Positions 52,101 through 60,784 are shown, counted from the stretch's first letter. The stretch is DNA of 64,000 bases from Chryseobacterium indologenes (GCA_001013295.1 LAZY01000078.1:372001-436000), one strand, 5' to 3'. Program-made: numbers and translations. The notes: generated by a model from the letters alone, not told the origin.

Positions 52101-53288
52101 TTACGAAGCCTGGTTTACTTTCCTGCAAAAAAGAATATGAGCAATCAGTGCCAAAGCCCCAAATAAAGTTCCTACAAAACATACCCCACTCCATTGTGCT
52201 TTCTGCCATGCCATAGAAGCAAGCCATGTTCCCAATGATCCTCCAATGAAATAAGAAACCATATACACCGTATTCAGCCTGTTAACTGCATTAGATTTGA
52301 TCAGGAAATAATTGGTCTGGTTCATAATGTGGCTGGACTGTACTCCCAGGTCTACCAGAATGACTCCCACAATCAGCCCCCAGTATGTTTCTCCTGCAAA
52401 ATACGTAAATCCCCAGCTTCCTATGACGATCAGTAATGAATACAGGATAATCCTGTTGATGTCCATGTATTTTTGCATTTTTCCAACTTTAGCTGCTGCC
52501 AAAGCACCTACTGCTCCAGCCAGTCCAAAACTACCCACTACAGAAGATCCTGCATTAAAGGGTGGTTTCTCCATATGAAAAACCAATGTTGTAAACAAAG
52601 CACACATAGATCCGAAAGCCATAGCCCCTCTGAATGAAGCAAGCTGAAGAATCGGCTGGGTTCTGGCAAGGTGAGCTACGGAACGCATCAGTTCTTTGTA
52701 GGTTCCTTTGAAATTGGGATGCAGCTCAGGAAGCATTTTATATACGGCCAGCCAGACTAAAATCATCAATCCGGCAGCAATCCCAAACATTGCTCTCCAG
52801 CCCCAAACTTCTCCTACAATTCCTCCTACAAAGCGGGAAAGAAGGATTCCTAGCAAAAGACCGGACATCACAAGCCCGATGTTAGCTGATTTTTCATTAT
52901 CAGAAGATAATTCTGCGGCTATCGGAACAAACAGCTGCGGAATAACGGAAGTAGCCCCAATCAGCAGACTGGCAGCGTACAGCATCCACAATTGAGTGGC
53001 AAAAGTCATCCATAGCAGTGAACCGAAAACAAGAAAAAGATCTATCAGGATCAGTTTTTTACGGAAAAATTTATCTCCCAGCGGAACGATCAGCAACAGT
53101 CCCAGTGCATAGCCAATCTGAGTAAGCACAGAAATCCTGCTTGCTGCACTTTCGGAGATATGAAGATCTTCGGAAATAAGAGCCAGTAAAGGCTGATTAT
53201 AATAATTGTTGGCTACTACTAACCCGGAAATAATGGCCATCAGCCATATCACTGTTCTGGAAATACCTTTGGAAGAACTCTCCTGCAT
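52101..53288 (-). CDS. MFS transporter
   Basis: 395 aa, twelve membrane helices, arabinose-efflux-like subfamily. NNYYNQPLLALISEDLHIS near the N-terminus and the motif GDKFFRKKLILIDL after helix 2 are typical of YnfM/YbcL-type exporters. Function is export of an unknown compound. The gene stands alone, divergent from the Nudix regulator gene by about 240 bp, and could be under its control. Confidence 0.9.
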   Translation of the reverse strand: MQESSSKGISRTVIWLMAIISGLVVANNYYNQPLLALISEDLHISESAASRISVLTQIGYALGLLLIVPLGDKFFRKKLILIDLFLVFGSLLWMTFATQLWMLYAASLLIGATSVIPQLFVPIAAELSSDNEKSANIGLVMSGLLLGILLSRFVGGIVGEVWGWRAMFGIAAGLMILVWLAVYKMLPELHPNFKGTYKELMRSVAHLARTQPILQLASFRGAMAFGSMCALFTTLVFHMEKPPFNAGSSVVGSFGLAGAVGALAAAKVGKMQKYMDINRIILYSLLIVIGSWGFTYFAGETYWGLIVGVILVDLGVQSSHIMNQTNYFLIKSNAVNRLNTVYMVSYFIGGSLGTWLASMAWQKAQWSGVCFVGTLFGALALIAHILFCRKVNQAS

Positions 53289-53508
53289 TTTACAAATAAA
53301 GTTTTAATGAATAGAAAAAGCGTTTCCTGATGATCAGAACCTATCATTGCATAAAGGTTTCCGACCAAAAAAAGATTGCTTATTGAGACCTCAAAGGTAG
53401 TTATTTTAATAAAAACAAATCATTAATTAAATCTGTCGTTATCATAGACGATTTTCCGAAACAAACCTTTAATAAAGTATTTTTTTAAATTTTCTGACGG
53501 TTTTATCT

Positions 53509-53516
53509 TACATTTG
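53509..53516 (+). promoter_or_regulatory. -7 element of the Nudix regulator gene
   Basis: TACATTTG matches the consensus. A TTG frame start at 53514 lies inside it and therefore cannot be the true start; this decides for the ATG at 53532. Confidence 0.55.
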
Positions 53517-53531
53517 TGTATACACCAACTT

Positions 53532-54290
53532 ATGAATGATATGGATTTTAAAGAACAGATCCTAAAAAAATCTATAGAAGCAAAAGAAATTTACCTGCCT
53601 CATATTTCTGCCGATCCGGTGATCTTCGGGTTTGATCAGAAAGAGCTGAAGGTTTTACTGGCTAAAATGAATTACAGGAAACAATGGCTACTTCCCGGCG
53701 GTTATGTGAAAAAAGATGAAGATCTGAATGATGCAGTGCTTAGAATTCTGGAATACAGAACCGGAATTACGAATGTCTTTCTTGAAGAATTTGGCGTTTT
53801 TGGGAAGAAGAACAGAAGTGAAGTGTATTTTGAAGACTTTGAAGACAGTCTTTTTCAGAAACAGAGGTTTATTTCTGTAGGCTATTATGCTTTATACAAA
53901 TCCTCTGAGATTAAGCCTGTCGCTGATGAAATGAGCGAGACTTGTGAATGGGTTTATCTGAGTCAGCTTCCGGAAATAGAACTTGCAATGGACCATAGGG
54001 AAATCATCGAAAAAGCTTTGCTTACCTTAAGAGAAAAGCTCTCGTGCAAACCTATAGGCTATAACCTCCTTCCGGAAAAATTTACCCTTCCGGAATTGCA
54101 GAAACTGTATGAAATATTACTAGGCAAAACGCTCAACCGGGGGAATTTTTACAAAAAAATTAAAAACTTAGGAATATTAAAAAAGCTGGAAGAGCAACGC
54201 CGAGGGGGAGCGCATAAATCTCCTGACCTTTATTCTTTTGATTCTGACCATTATATGAAAGCCCTGGAAAACGGCTTGAGCAATTGGTAA
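53532..54290 (+). CDS. NrtR-like Nudix-domain transcriptional regulator
   Basis: 252 aa from the ATG at 53532; another ATG follows at 53541. N-terminal Nudix domain with LPGGYVKKDEDLNDAVLRILEYRTG. In a working Nudix box the pattern is GX5EX7REUXEE; here RE is RI and EE is EY, so hydrolysis should be lost. C-terminal winged helix (LPELQKLYEILLGKTLNRGNFYKKI, RRGGAHKSPDLYSF) is that of NrtR-family regulators, which sense ADP-ribose or sugar nucleotides. In Bacteroidota such proteins often control sugar-use genes; no such gene is adjacent here. MFS (divergent) and MBL hydrolase (87 bp downstream) are possible targets. Confidence 0.9.
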   Translation: MNDMDFKEQILKKSIEAKEIYLPHISADPVIFGFDQKELKVLLAKMNYRKQWLLPGGYVKKDEDLNDAVLRILEYRTGITNVFLEEFGVFGKKNRSEVYFEDFEDSLFQKQRFISVGYYALYKSSEIKPVADEMSETCEWVYLSQLPEIELAMDHREIIEKALLTLREKLSCKPIGYNLLPEKFTLPELQKLYEILLGKTLNRGNFYKKIKNLGILKKLEEQRRGGAHKSPDLYSFDSDHYMKALENGLSNW

Positions 54291-54376
54291 ACCTTATCAG
54301 GTAAGATCGTTTTTGTAGATCACTCCGATCAATGAAAAACCTTTGAAATTTTAGAAATATTAAGGAAATTTGCAGA

Positions 54377-55108
54377 ATGAAAATCATTCCGCTCAAAGAA
54401 GGCAATTTCTCTGCAAGTAAAACCAAAGATTTTACGCTTTTGACCCCTGAAAACCAGGAAACCGTAAAGGGAATTAAAATGTCTGTACAACCTTTTCTTA
54501 TCATTACTTCCAATGATTATATCCTTTTGGATGCCGGGATTGGCTGGAAGAATGAAGCTGGAATATCCGTTGTTTCTACCCTTCTTAAGGAACATCATAT
54601 CAATCCTGAACAGATTACCAAACTGCTGCTTTCTCACCTCCATAAAGACCATATTGAAGGCGCTGTAAGACTTACAGATGATGGTTTTGAAGCAACATTT
54701 CCGAATGCTGAAATCTATATCCAAAGACGTGAACTGGATTTTGCAATGGAAAATAAAGGAAATCCGTCTTTTGATTTTGAGATTCTGGAAAAACTGATCC
54801 AACTACCTTCTATCGTCTGGATGGATGATGATAAAGGACAGATTACTGATGAAATTTCATACGAAGTTGTAGGGGGACATACTCCGTTCATGCAGGTATT
54901 CTGGATCAGTGAAAATGGTGAAACGGTCTTTTATGGTGCTGATGACCTTCCACAGGCTTCTTATCTGAAGTATCACCTGGCTTATAAAAGTGATTTTGAC
55001 GGAAGAAAAGCGATGCAGCTAAGACTTGCATGGGAAAAGGAAGCCCAGGAAAACCATTGGAAAATACTTCTTTATCATGATCTTGAGAAAGCCGTACTAG
55101 AGTTTTAA
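54377..55108 (+). CDS. MBL-fold metallo-hydrolase
   Basis: 243 aa, cytoplasmic. Zinc motif LLSHLHKDHIEG, then GHTPFMQVFW and the late LLYHD, all as in the AHL-lactonase/YtnP-like and arylsulfatase-like branch. DAGIGWKN is the usual aspartate turn. Substrate unknown. Located 87 bp after the NrtR-like gene on the same strand and perhaps co-regulated. The end is 12 bp from the convergent LuxR-type gene. Confidence 0.9.
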   Translation: MKIIPLKEGNFSASKTKDFTLLTPENQETVKGIKMSVQPFLIITSNDYILLDAGIGWKNEAGISVVSTLLKEHHINPEQITKLLLSHLHKDHIEGAVRLTDDGFEATFPNAEIYIQRRELDFAMENKGNPSFDFEILEKLIQLPSIVWMDDDKGQITDEISYEVVGGHTPFMQVFWISENGETVFYGADDLPQASYLKYHLAYKSDFDGRKAMQLRLAWEKEAQENHWKILLYHDLEKAVLEF

Positions 55109-55113
55109 ATGAA

Positions 55114-55141
55114 AAATGGTTTAAATTTCATTAAACCATTT
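55114..55141 (-). terminator. Terminator overlapping the end of the LuxR-type gene
   Basis: Perfect 11-bp stem AAATGGTTTAA / TTAAACCATTT with a 6-nt loop; on the minus strand TTTTTCATT follows. It includes the last codons and stop of the LuxR-type gene and lies just past the convergent hydrolase gene. Confidence 0.65.
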
Positions 55142-55462
55142 ATAAATATCAAATTCAGAAGGAATGTTGAGTTTTTTCCGGATGCGGTTTTTCCGGTTCT
55201 GTATGGCTTTTGGAGTCACAAAAATATAGGTGGCAATTTCCTTCGTGGTCATATTGAGTTTCAAGTAGATACAAAAGATCATTTCAGAGTTTTTAAGGCT
55301 GGGCTGTATAGCAGATAACCTGTTGAAAAAATCCGGGTAGACCAATCTGAATTTATTCAGCAAACGGGGAGAATTTGCTTTGGCTAATGCCATGATTTCG
55401 TCTTGTACAAGAATCTTGTGATTCAAATCCTCTAAGTTGGATTCAGTTTTTTTATTTTTCAT
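55121..55462 (-). CDS. Short LuxR/GerE-type helix-turn-helix protein
   Basis: 113 aa. The C-terminal half (SLKNSEMIFCIYLKLNMTTKEIATYIFVTPKAIQNRKNRIRKKL) is a LuxR-type HTH of the kind found at the end of TPR/Reg_prop regulators in Flavobacteriaceae. The N-terminal 45 residues are helical (QDEIMALAKANSPRLLNKFR). No sensor or receiver domain, so it is either a free DNA-binding protein or the remainder of a longer regulator; no upstream in-frame domain was seen. Confidence 0.75.
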   Translation of the reverse strand: MKNKKTESNLEDLNHKILVQDEIMALAKANSPRLLNKFRLVYPDFFNRLSAIQPSLKNSEMIFCIYLKLNMTTKEIATYIFVTPKAIQNRKNRIRKKLNIPSEFDIYKWFNEI

Positions 55463-56053
55463 AATATTTTCTCATCTCTACTAAATTTCAGATGCTACAT
55501 GTTTCTATGCATCTGTACATTTTTTCTTCTTATCAATCAGTACTTTGATAACGTAATATTGGGCGTGAAACGATTTTCACTTCTTCAAAAATCCATGCAC
55601 TCTTTTTAATATAATTTAACATTTCAGGGTGACCATTTGTATTGAGCCAACAACGATGTCAAACTATTCAGACAGGTGAATTTTTGTTTATTTTTTATTC
55701 AGGGCAAAGAAAGAAAAAATGATTAAAATTCTATTAAAACTGCGTACCACATACATACCACGTCACATTTTTAGTCAAAATATCATAACCGCTTTTACCA
55801 GCCTGTTTCCTATTATTTATAGCCCTGTTTTTGATTGGGGATAAATGTAACAGATTCTCAGGTTTAGTTTTTATGATCCTGATCAATACTTTTCAGATTT
55901 ACAGGCAGAGTAATTTTTAAAAAAAGTGGTATCTGAATGGTACCACATTCTAATAAAAATATATAAAATTGACGTTCCTTTATTTTTTTATTAATGAATA
56001 TGTGAATAGTGAAAAATCTGTTTTGAATATTCAACTAAAAGTAAATCACGAAT
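55463..56053. other. 591-bp gap upstream of divergent LuxR-type and Crp/Fnr genes
   Basis: No gene seen. TACCAC words recur: TACCACATACATACCAC at 55745-55761, and a dyad GTGGTATCTGAATGGTACCAC near 55926-55946. TTGAATATTCAA (56023-56034) is a perfect palindrome 20 bp before the Crp/Fnr start codon. These are candidate sites for the two flanking regulators. Confidence 0.45.
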
Positions 56054-56648
56054 ATGATCATTGAAAGTTTATTAATTTCATTTGGAGCTGAGACGAAAAA
56101 TTATAAAGCAGGAGATCTTATTTTCCGTGAAGAAGAGTTTCCGTTATATTATTATCAGATTGAGAAGGGAAAAATCAAACTCAATAACTATACTGAAGAC
56201 GGAAAAGAATTTATTCAGAATATATTTTCAGATGGACACAGCTTTGGTGAATCGCTTCTTTTTGTAGACCGTCCTTATCCCATGAATGCAGTAGCAATGG
56301 AAGATTCAAGCATCCTCAGAATACCGAGGCAGAATTTTTTAGACCTGATCAGAGATAACCCGGAAATCTCATTGAATATCTACCAATGTCTTGCAGAAAG
56401 AATGTACTACACCTATATTATGTTCTATAATCTCTCCTTCCAAAATCCTGTTTCCAAACTGAAACTGATGATGGATTACATGAAAAGTTATTATGAAGAT
56501 AAAGCCCCCCTATTCCTTTCAGATCCCTCTTACCCGCCAGCAGCTTGCATCCCTTACCGGCCTCTGTGTAGAAACAGTGATACGTACCATCAAACAGATG
56601 GAGAAAGAGAAAACAGTGAAAATTGAGAGGAGGAAAATTTATTATTAA
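56054..56648 (+). pseudogene. Crp/Fnr family regulator broken by a frameshift
   Basis: The frame from ATG 56054 gives the full cyclic-nucleotide-binding domain (GDLIFREEEFPLYYYQIEKG, DGHSFGESLLFVDRPYP) and dimer helix, then after C6 (56505-56510) turns into nonsense ending at 56626. Removing one C restores YSFQIPLTRQQLASLTGLCV and the rest of a perfect HTH (ETVIRTIKQMEKEKTVKIER) ending at a stop at 56648, a normal 197-aa protein. So either the DNA-binding domain is lost, or a homopolymer read error or slippage-based switch is at play. The intact second half shows little decay, which favours a recent event or an error. Confidence 0.9.
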
Positions 56649-56684
56649 ACAGATCCATCAATCCCATCCAAAGCTCGTAATTCT

Positions 56685-57311
56685 TTAGAGATTTAACTGC
56701 TTCTGAAACTCTTCCAGATATTTTGCAATATGAATTCCGTCTGCCAGGCCATGATGCGCTTCAATAGAAACAGGAAGGTATTTCTTACCATCACGGATAT
56801 TAAATCTCCCGAAAGACACCTTTGGTACCGATTCGTCATTATTAAAATTCGTAGGATGAAGAATGGCACTGAAAGAATTCCACGGAATGGTCGTGTGTCT
56901 TACATGATCTTTACCTAATCTGTCATTGCTTAGTCTGAGCCCTGTAGAATGATGTACCCCTTTGATCTCTTCCTGTAAAGCAGCATTGAAAATTTCAAAA
57001 TCTTCCGAAAAAGGAGTAAATGAAAACCCAAAAGTACCATCCGGCCTTGCAATCGTACTTCCGGCATGCACAGTATCAAACTGTAGCACCTGCCCATCAA
57101 CGATTCTAAATTTTAATTCGTCCACCGTATTGATGGCAACCATAGATTTGTGATAATAATAGGCAAAGAAAGAATATCCGTTATTTTTTGCCGTATCATA
57201 AGCTTGTGTACAGTCTACTTCTGTTGTAAAGCCAAAATAAGGACTTGCCATATTAGAAAAAAACTCAAAATGCTCCCTTCTGTTCCATTGTTCAAGGTCT
57301 ACGATCTTCAT
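56685..57311 (-). CDS. CatA-like (type A) chloramphenicol acetyltransferase family protein
   Basis: 208 aa from the ATG at 57311 (MKIVDLEQWNRREHFEFF), which matches the usual CAT start; a frame 7 codons longer also exists. The catalytic motif HHxxxDG is HHGLADG near the C-terminus; also seen are ASPYFGFTTEVDCT, RPDGTFGFSFTPF and TIPWNSFSAILHP. It would acetylate chloramphenicol with acetyl-CoA, or another hydroxyl acceptor. Chromosomal cat-like genes are common in flavobacteria. No mobile-element trace is close by. Confidence 0.92.
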   Translation of the reverse strand: MKIVDLEQWNRREHFEFFSNMASPYFGFTTEVDCTQAYDTAKNNGYSFFAYYYHKSMVAINTVDELKFRIVDGQVLQFDTVHAGSTIARPDGTFGFSFTPFSEDFEIFNAALQEEIKGVHHSTGLRLSNDRLGKDHVRHTTIPWNSFSAILHPTNFNNDESVPKVSFGRFNIRDGKKYLPVSIEAHHGLADGIHIAKYLEEFQKQLNL

Positions 57312-57495
57312 TGATTTTTTATTTTGCTGCAAATTTCAGCAATTTTAATTGCTTTTCAGACCTGTTTCGAAAGAAATTTCAGAAGGCAAGGGTTATTTTT
57401 TGGAATTCATTTTAGTAAAGCATAATTATTGCATTATTTTATTCACGGAAGCTCATAGTTTTTCATGAAAACATCTATTACAAAATAACATCATT

Positions 57496-57951
57496 ATGGA
57501 AATACAAAATCTTAAAGGCAACAACTGGTCAGCAAGGAAAGTAGATCACATTTATATAGTAAGCGTTAGCAATCATTCCAATATTGTAGAGACATTAACG
57601 AATTTTGTTCAAGATCAGAACATTCAGGCAGGCGAAGTAACAGGAATAGGTGCTGTAAGTGAGGCTACTCTGCGTTTCTTTAATCCATCGACAAAAAATT
57701 ATGTTGATAAAGCCTTTAAAGAACAGATGGAAGTTACCAATATTTCAGGAAACGTTTCTGAAATTGAAGGAAAATTGACCCTCCATCTGCATATTACATT
57801 GGGAAGAGAAGATTATACCGCTTTAGCCGGACATCTTCTGGAAGCAAAAGTTCAGGGAGCGGCAGAATTTATTTTGTATCCATTAAATACAAGAGTCATC
57901 AAAAGAAAAGATCAGGAAGCCGGTATTAATTTCTATGATTTTGAACAATAG
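57496..57951 (+). CDS. PPC/PCC-domain (DUF296) DNA-binding protein
   Basis: 151 aa. Single PPC domain as in plant AHL proteins and bacterial DUF296 proteins: NIQAGEVTGIGAVSEATLRFF, LHLHITLGREDYTALAGHLLEAKV with clustered histidines that bind metal in known structures, and EFILYP at the end. These form trimers; a DNA-binding role is usual for the plant proteins and less sure for bacteria. It is 36 bp before a Crp/Fnr gene on the same strand and probably co-transcribed. Confidence 0.88.
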   Translation: MEIQNLKGNNWSARKVDHIYIVSVSNHSNIVETLTNFVQDQNIQAGEVTGIGAVSEATLRFFNPSTKNYVDKAFKEQMEVTNISGNVSEIEGKLTLHLHITLGREDYTALAGHLLEAKVQGAAEFILYPLNTRVIKRKDQEAGINFYDFEQ

Positions 57952-57987
57952 CAACGAATGTCTTATTTTTGATGAAATATTTGTCTG

Positions 57988-58572
57988 ATGCTCGACGTCC
58001 TGCTTTCTCATATTCAAAATAAGGTTGCTGTCACCGATGAAGATAAAGAGCGGATTCCCTCTTTCTTTACCTCCAGGAAACTCCGAAAAAAACAATATCT
58101 GCTTCAGGAAGGCGATATTTGTAAATGCCTGTCTTTTGTAAGCAAAGGGTTACTAAAGTCTTATTTTCTGGATGAAAAAGGAAATGAACGGATCAATATG
58201 TTTGCTTTTGAAGGTTGGTGGATCTCAGATTTCAACAGTTTTATCCATCAGGAAAAAGCCGTTCTGAATATTGATGCCATAGAAGAAACTGAGGTATTGA
58301 TGATTACTTTGGCAGATTATGAAAAAATGTTACTGGAAATTCCTGTGATGGATCGTTATTTCAGGATTTTATATCAGAATAGTTTGGTAACGAAAGATTA
58401 CAGGCTTATTGTTTCCAATGGATATACCGCTGAAGAAAAATATATGGAGCTTGCACAGAAGAATCCGGAAATGATCAAAAGAGTTCCTCATAATCTTATC
58501 GCTTCCTATCTGGGGCTTGCTCCTGAAACGGTAAGCAGAATACGTAAAAAGAATTCCCTGAATAATACTTGA
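57988..58572 (+). CDS. Crp/Fnr family transcriptional regulator (intact)
   Basis: 194 aa with cyclic-nucleotide-binding domain (RKKQYLLQEGDICKCLSFVSKG), dimer helix, and the C-terminal HTH HNLIASYLGLAPETVSRIRKK. It differs from the other two members in the window; this copy is complete. The stop codon overlaps a TTGACCCAGATCAA box in front of the PRISE reductase gene, suggesting it controls that gene. Effector unknown. Confidence 0.92.
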   Translation: MLDVLLSHIQNKVAVTDEDKERIPSFFTSRKLRKKQYLLQEGDICKCLSFVSKGLLKSYFLDEKGNERINMFAFEGWWISDFNSFIHQEKAVLNIDAIEETEVLMITLADYEKMLLEIPVMDRYFRILYQNSLVTKDYRLIVSNGYTAEEKYMELAQKNPEMIKRVPHNLIASYLGLAPETVSRIRKKNSLNNT

Positions 58573-58582
58573 CCCAGATCAA
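58569..58582. promoter_or_regulatory. Crp/Fnr-like box upstream of PRISE reductase gene
   Basis: TTGACCCAGATCAA fits TTGAT-N4-ATCAA with one difference. Centre is about 67 bp upstream of the predicted start site, close to class I activator positions. Almost the same word (TTGAGCTAGATCAA) occurs at 40503-40516 beside another Crp/Fnr gene. Confidence 0.5.
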
Positions 58583-58628
58583 TCGAAATGCATGATTCAG
58601 GTCAAGGGTAAAATCCTGATCCGGACCA

Positions 58629-58636
58629 TAATTTTG
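58629..58636 (+). promoter_or_regulatory. -7 element of the PRISE reductase gene
   Basis: TAATTTTG matches the consensus, 21 bp before the start codon. Confidence 0.45.
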
Positions 58637-58657
58637 TAAAAAAAATTTACAATACTT

Positions 58658-59731
58658 ATGGAAAATATTGCATTGGTAGTAGGCGCTACCGGAATTACAG
58701 GCAGTAATCTTGCTGAAGAACTTATTAACCAAGGCTGGACGACTTATGGACTGTCCAGAAATCCCAACAACAATATTCCCGGTCTCCTTACCATAAAAGC
58801 AGATCTCCTAGATGAGCAAAGCCTGATGGATGCATTGGATGGAATCTCTCCTACTCATGTTTATTTTACAACCTGGATGCGTCATGATACGGAAGAAGAC
58901 AATATTCGTGTCAACAGTGCTCTGGTCAGAAATCTGCTGAATATACTGTCTCCTAAAAAATCGGTCAGACATGTAGCCTTGGTTACAGGTTTAAAACACT
59001 ATCTTGGGCCTTTTGAAGCTTATGTTAAAGAAGGGATTCTTCCGGAAACACCTGTCAGAGAAGAACATCCAAGGCTTTCATTACCTAATTTCTATTATGC
59101 CCAGGAAGATGAAGTTTATGTAGCTTCAGAAAGAGATGGTTTTACGTGGAGTATTCACAGGCCTCATACCGTTATTGGATATGCTGTAGGTAACCTGATG
59201 AATATAGGAACCACCTTAGCGGTCTATGCCAGCATTTGTAAAGAAACAGGAAGGAAGATGATCTGGCCGGGATCTGAAGCACAATGGAATGGTATTTCTG
59301 ATGTGACCGATGCCGGACTCCTGGCAAAACAATTGATCTGGGCATCCGTTACTGAATCTGCCCAAAACCAGGCATTTAACATTACCAATGGCGATGTATT
59401 CCGTTGGAAATGGCTTTGGAAGAGGCTTGCAGATTGGTTTGGCATTGAAGCGGAAGGTTATAACGGAATAATAAGACCTTTGGAAAAAGAACTGGAAAAT
59501 GACCAGCAGCTTTGGGAAGAAATTGCAGTGAGATACAATCTGAACGAAAAAAAACTGGATCGTCTATCCTCGGCCTGGCATACGGATCTGGATCTTGGAC
59601 GCCCTCTGGAGGTTATGTGTGATATGTCTGCCAGCAGAAAACAGGGATTCTCTGCCTTTAAAAGTACAGAAGACTCGTTTATTGAAGTCTTTGAAAGGCT
59701 AAGAGCGGAAAAAATAATTCCATCCTTATAG
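58658..59731 (+). CDS. PRISE-type SDR (progesterone 5-beta-reductase/iridoid synthase-like)
   Basis: 357 aa. Rossmann motif GATGITGSN (9-17), RNPNNN for NADPH phosphate, and the PRISE signatures VTGLKHYLGPFE with K113 and NFYYAQED with Y147. These plant and bacterial enzymes reduce the C=C of activated enones such as enals, enones and 3-oxo-delta-4 steroids. It begins 85 bp after the Crp/Fnr gene, with its own -7 element and a Crp-like box, so an enone-detoxification reaction under that regulator is plausible. Confidence 0.92.
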   Translation: MENIALVVGATGITGSNLAEELINQGWTTYGLSRNPNNNIPGLLTIKADLLDEQSLMDALDGISPTHVYFTTWMRHDTEEDNIRVNSALVRNLLNILSPKKSVRHVALVTGLKHYLGPFEAYVKEGILPETPVREEHPRLSLPNFYYAQEDEVYVASERDGFTWSIHRPHTVIGYAVGNLMNIGTTLAVYASICKETGRKMIWPGSEAQWNGISDVTDAGLLAKQLIWASVTESAQNQAFNITNGDVFRWKWLWKRLADWFGIEAEGYNGIIRPLEKELENDQQLWEEIAVRYNLNEKKLDRLSSAWHTDLDLGRPLEVMCDMSASRKQGFSAFKSTEDSFIEVFERLRAEKIIPSL

Positions 59732-59791
59732 ACTTTTTGCCAAGCAGATAAAATCCACAGAGTATTTCTAATCTGCAGAGAGGTTTTTATG

Positions 59792-59836
59792 GCCACGAAT
59801 GCACGAATAGTATGAAAAAATTCGTGCATTCGTGGC
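59792..59836. repeat. Short hairpin copy of the GCCACGAATGCACGAAT element
   Basis: Perfect 17-bp arms GCCACGAATGCACGAAT (59792-59808) and ATTCGTGCATTCGTGGC (59820-59836) with an 11-nt loop. The right arm is identical to the right end of the element at 6005-6185; the left end there differs at 2 bases. It could also act as a terminator for the reductase gene, since ATATAAAAAAAC follows, but that is not a U tract on the plus strand. Confidence 0.75.
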
Positions 59837-59962
59837 ATATAAAAAAACTTTGCATTCATGACTGATCTTCAGGTTTTCCTACAGCATAGGAGTATAATAA
59901 TCAATAAACATCATAACCCAGGTGCTCATCAGTATTTAATAGTTGTGTTTTTTATTGTTTTA

Positions 59963-60766
59963 TCATACTTCTGATGTAGTCATTCCAAATTTATTTTTGA
60001 AGGAGAAATAAAAATGAGACAGATTTTCAAATCCAAGATCAAGATAAATATCCGATGGCTTTTTCCCTTTATTTTTAATTAAATAATAGGCTTCCCTCAA
60101 CCTTCTTTCCTTCAGCCACTGCTTTGGCGTCATATTGAATATTTTATTAAAATCCCGCTTAAACCCCGAAAGACTGCGGCCTGTAAGTTTTGCAAAAGCT
60201 TCTATGGATACATTGAACATAAAATTCTTATTCATAAACGCTTTCAGATCGATTTTATGAGGTTCAGAAAAATCAAACAAAAGATCTTTGAGCTCAGGAT
60301 GACTTTGAAGGAGAAGTTCTATCGCTTCTTTTACCTTTATAGCAGCCAGCCTCGGAGAAATCTCTTGGATTTTATGAACGTATGGAATGAGCGAGGTGAA
60401 ATAACTTGTAAAAAAATCATCCGGTTCAAAAAACATCCGGCTACTATCCGGAAAAGGACCATCAGCAGACATTTTATTTTCGGCAGCATACTGTCTGAGC
60501 GTTTCATCATCCAATGTAATGGAAAGAAACTGATATTTCTCGCTTTTTGAAGGGTATTTCATCGTTCTGATCAGCTGATTTTTTTTCACCAGAACCACTG
60601 TATTCTCTCTGATGACAGTCTTTCCCTGTTCATGGAAAGCATGCGTTTCCCCAGATAACTGAAATCCCAGAAAATGGTCAGGAATAAATTCTTCATGCCC
60701 TTTGTAGGATTCAAAAGCACATGAATAAACCAGTTTGTCAAATATGATCTCAGAAGTTTTCTCCAT
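59963..60766 (-). CDS. AraC family transcriptional regulator
   Basis: 267 aa. N-terminal cupin-like domain (GFQLSGETHAFHEQGKT) and C-terminal AraC HTH pair (FAKLTGRSLSGFKRDFNKIFNMTPKQWL and PSDIYLDLGFENLSHFYFSFKNKFG). It is the third gene of a minus-strand operon with SDR and GlcG/HbpS proteins and likely controls the operon. Repeats upstream of the SDR gene are candidate sites. Confidence 0.92.
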   Translation of the reverse strand: MEKTSEIIFDKLVYSCAFESYKGHEEFIPDHFLGFQLSGETHAFHEQGKTVIRENTVVLVKKNQLIRTMKYPSKSEKYQFLSITLDDETLRQYAAENKMSADGPFPDSSRMFFEPDDFFTSYFTSLIPYVHKIQEISPRLAAIKVKEAIELLLQSHPELKDLLFDFSEPHKIDLKAFMNKNFMFNVSIEAFAKLTGRSLSGFKRDFNKIFNMTPKQWLKERRLREAYYLIKNKGKKPSDIYLDLGFENLSHFYFSFKNKFGMTTSEV

Positions 60767-60784
60767 ACTGCAAATATCTGAAAA

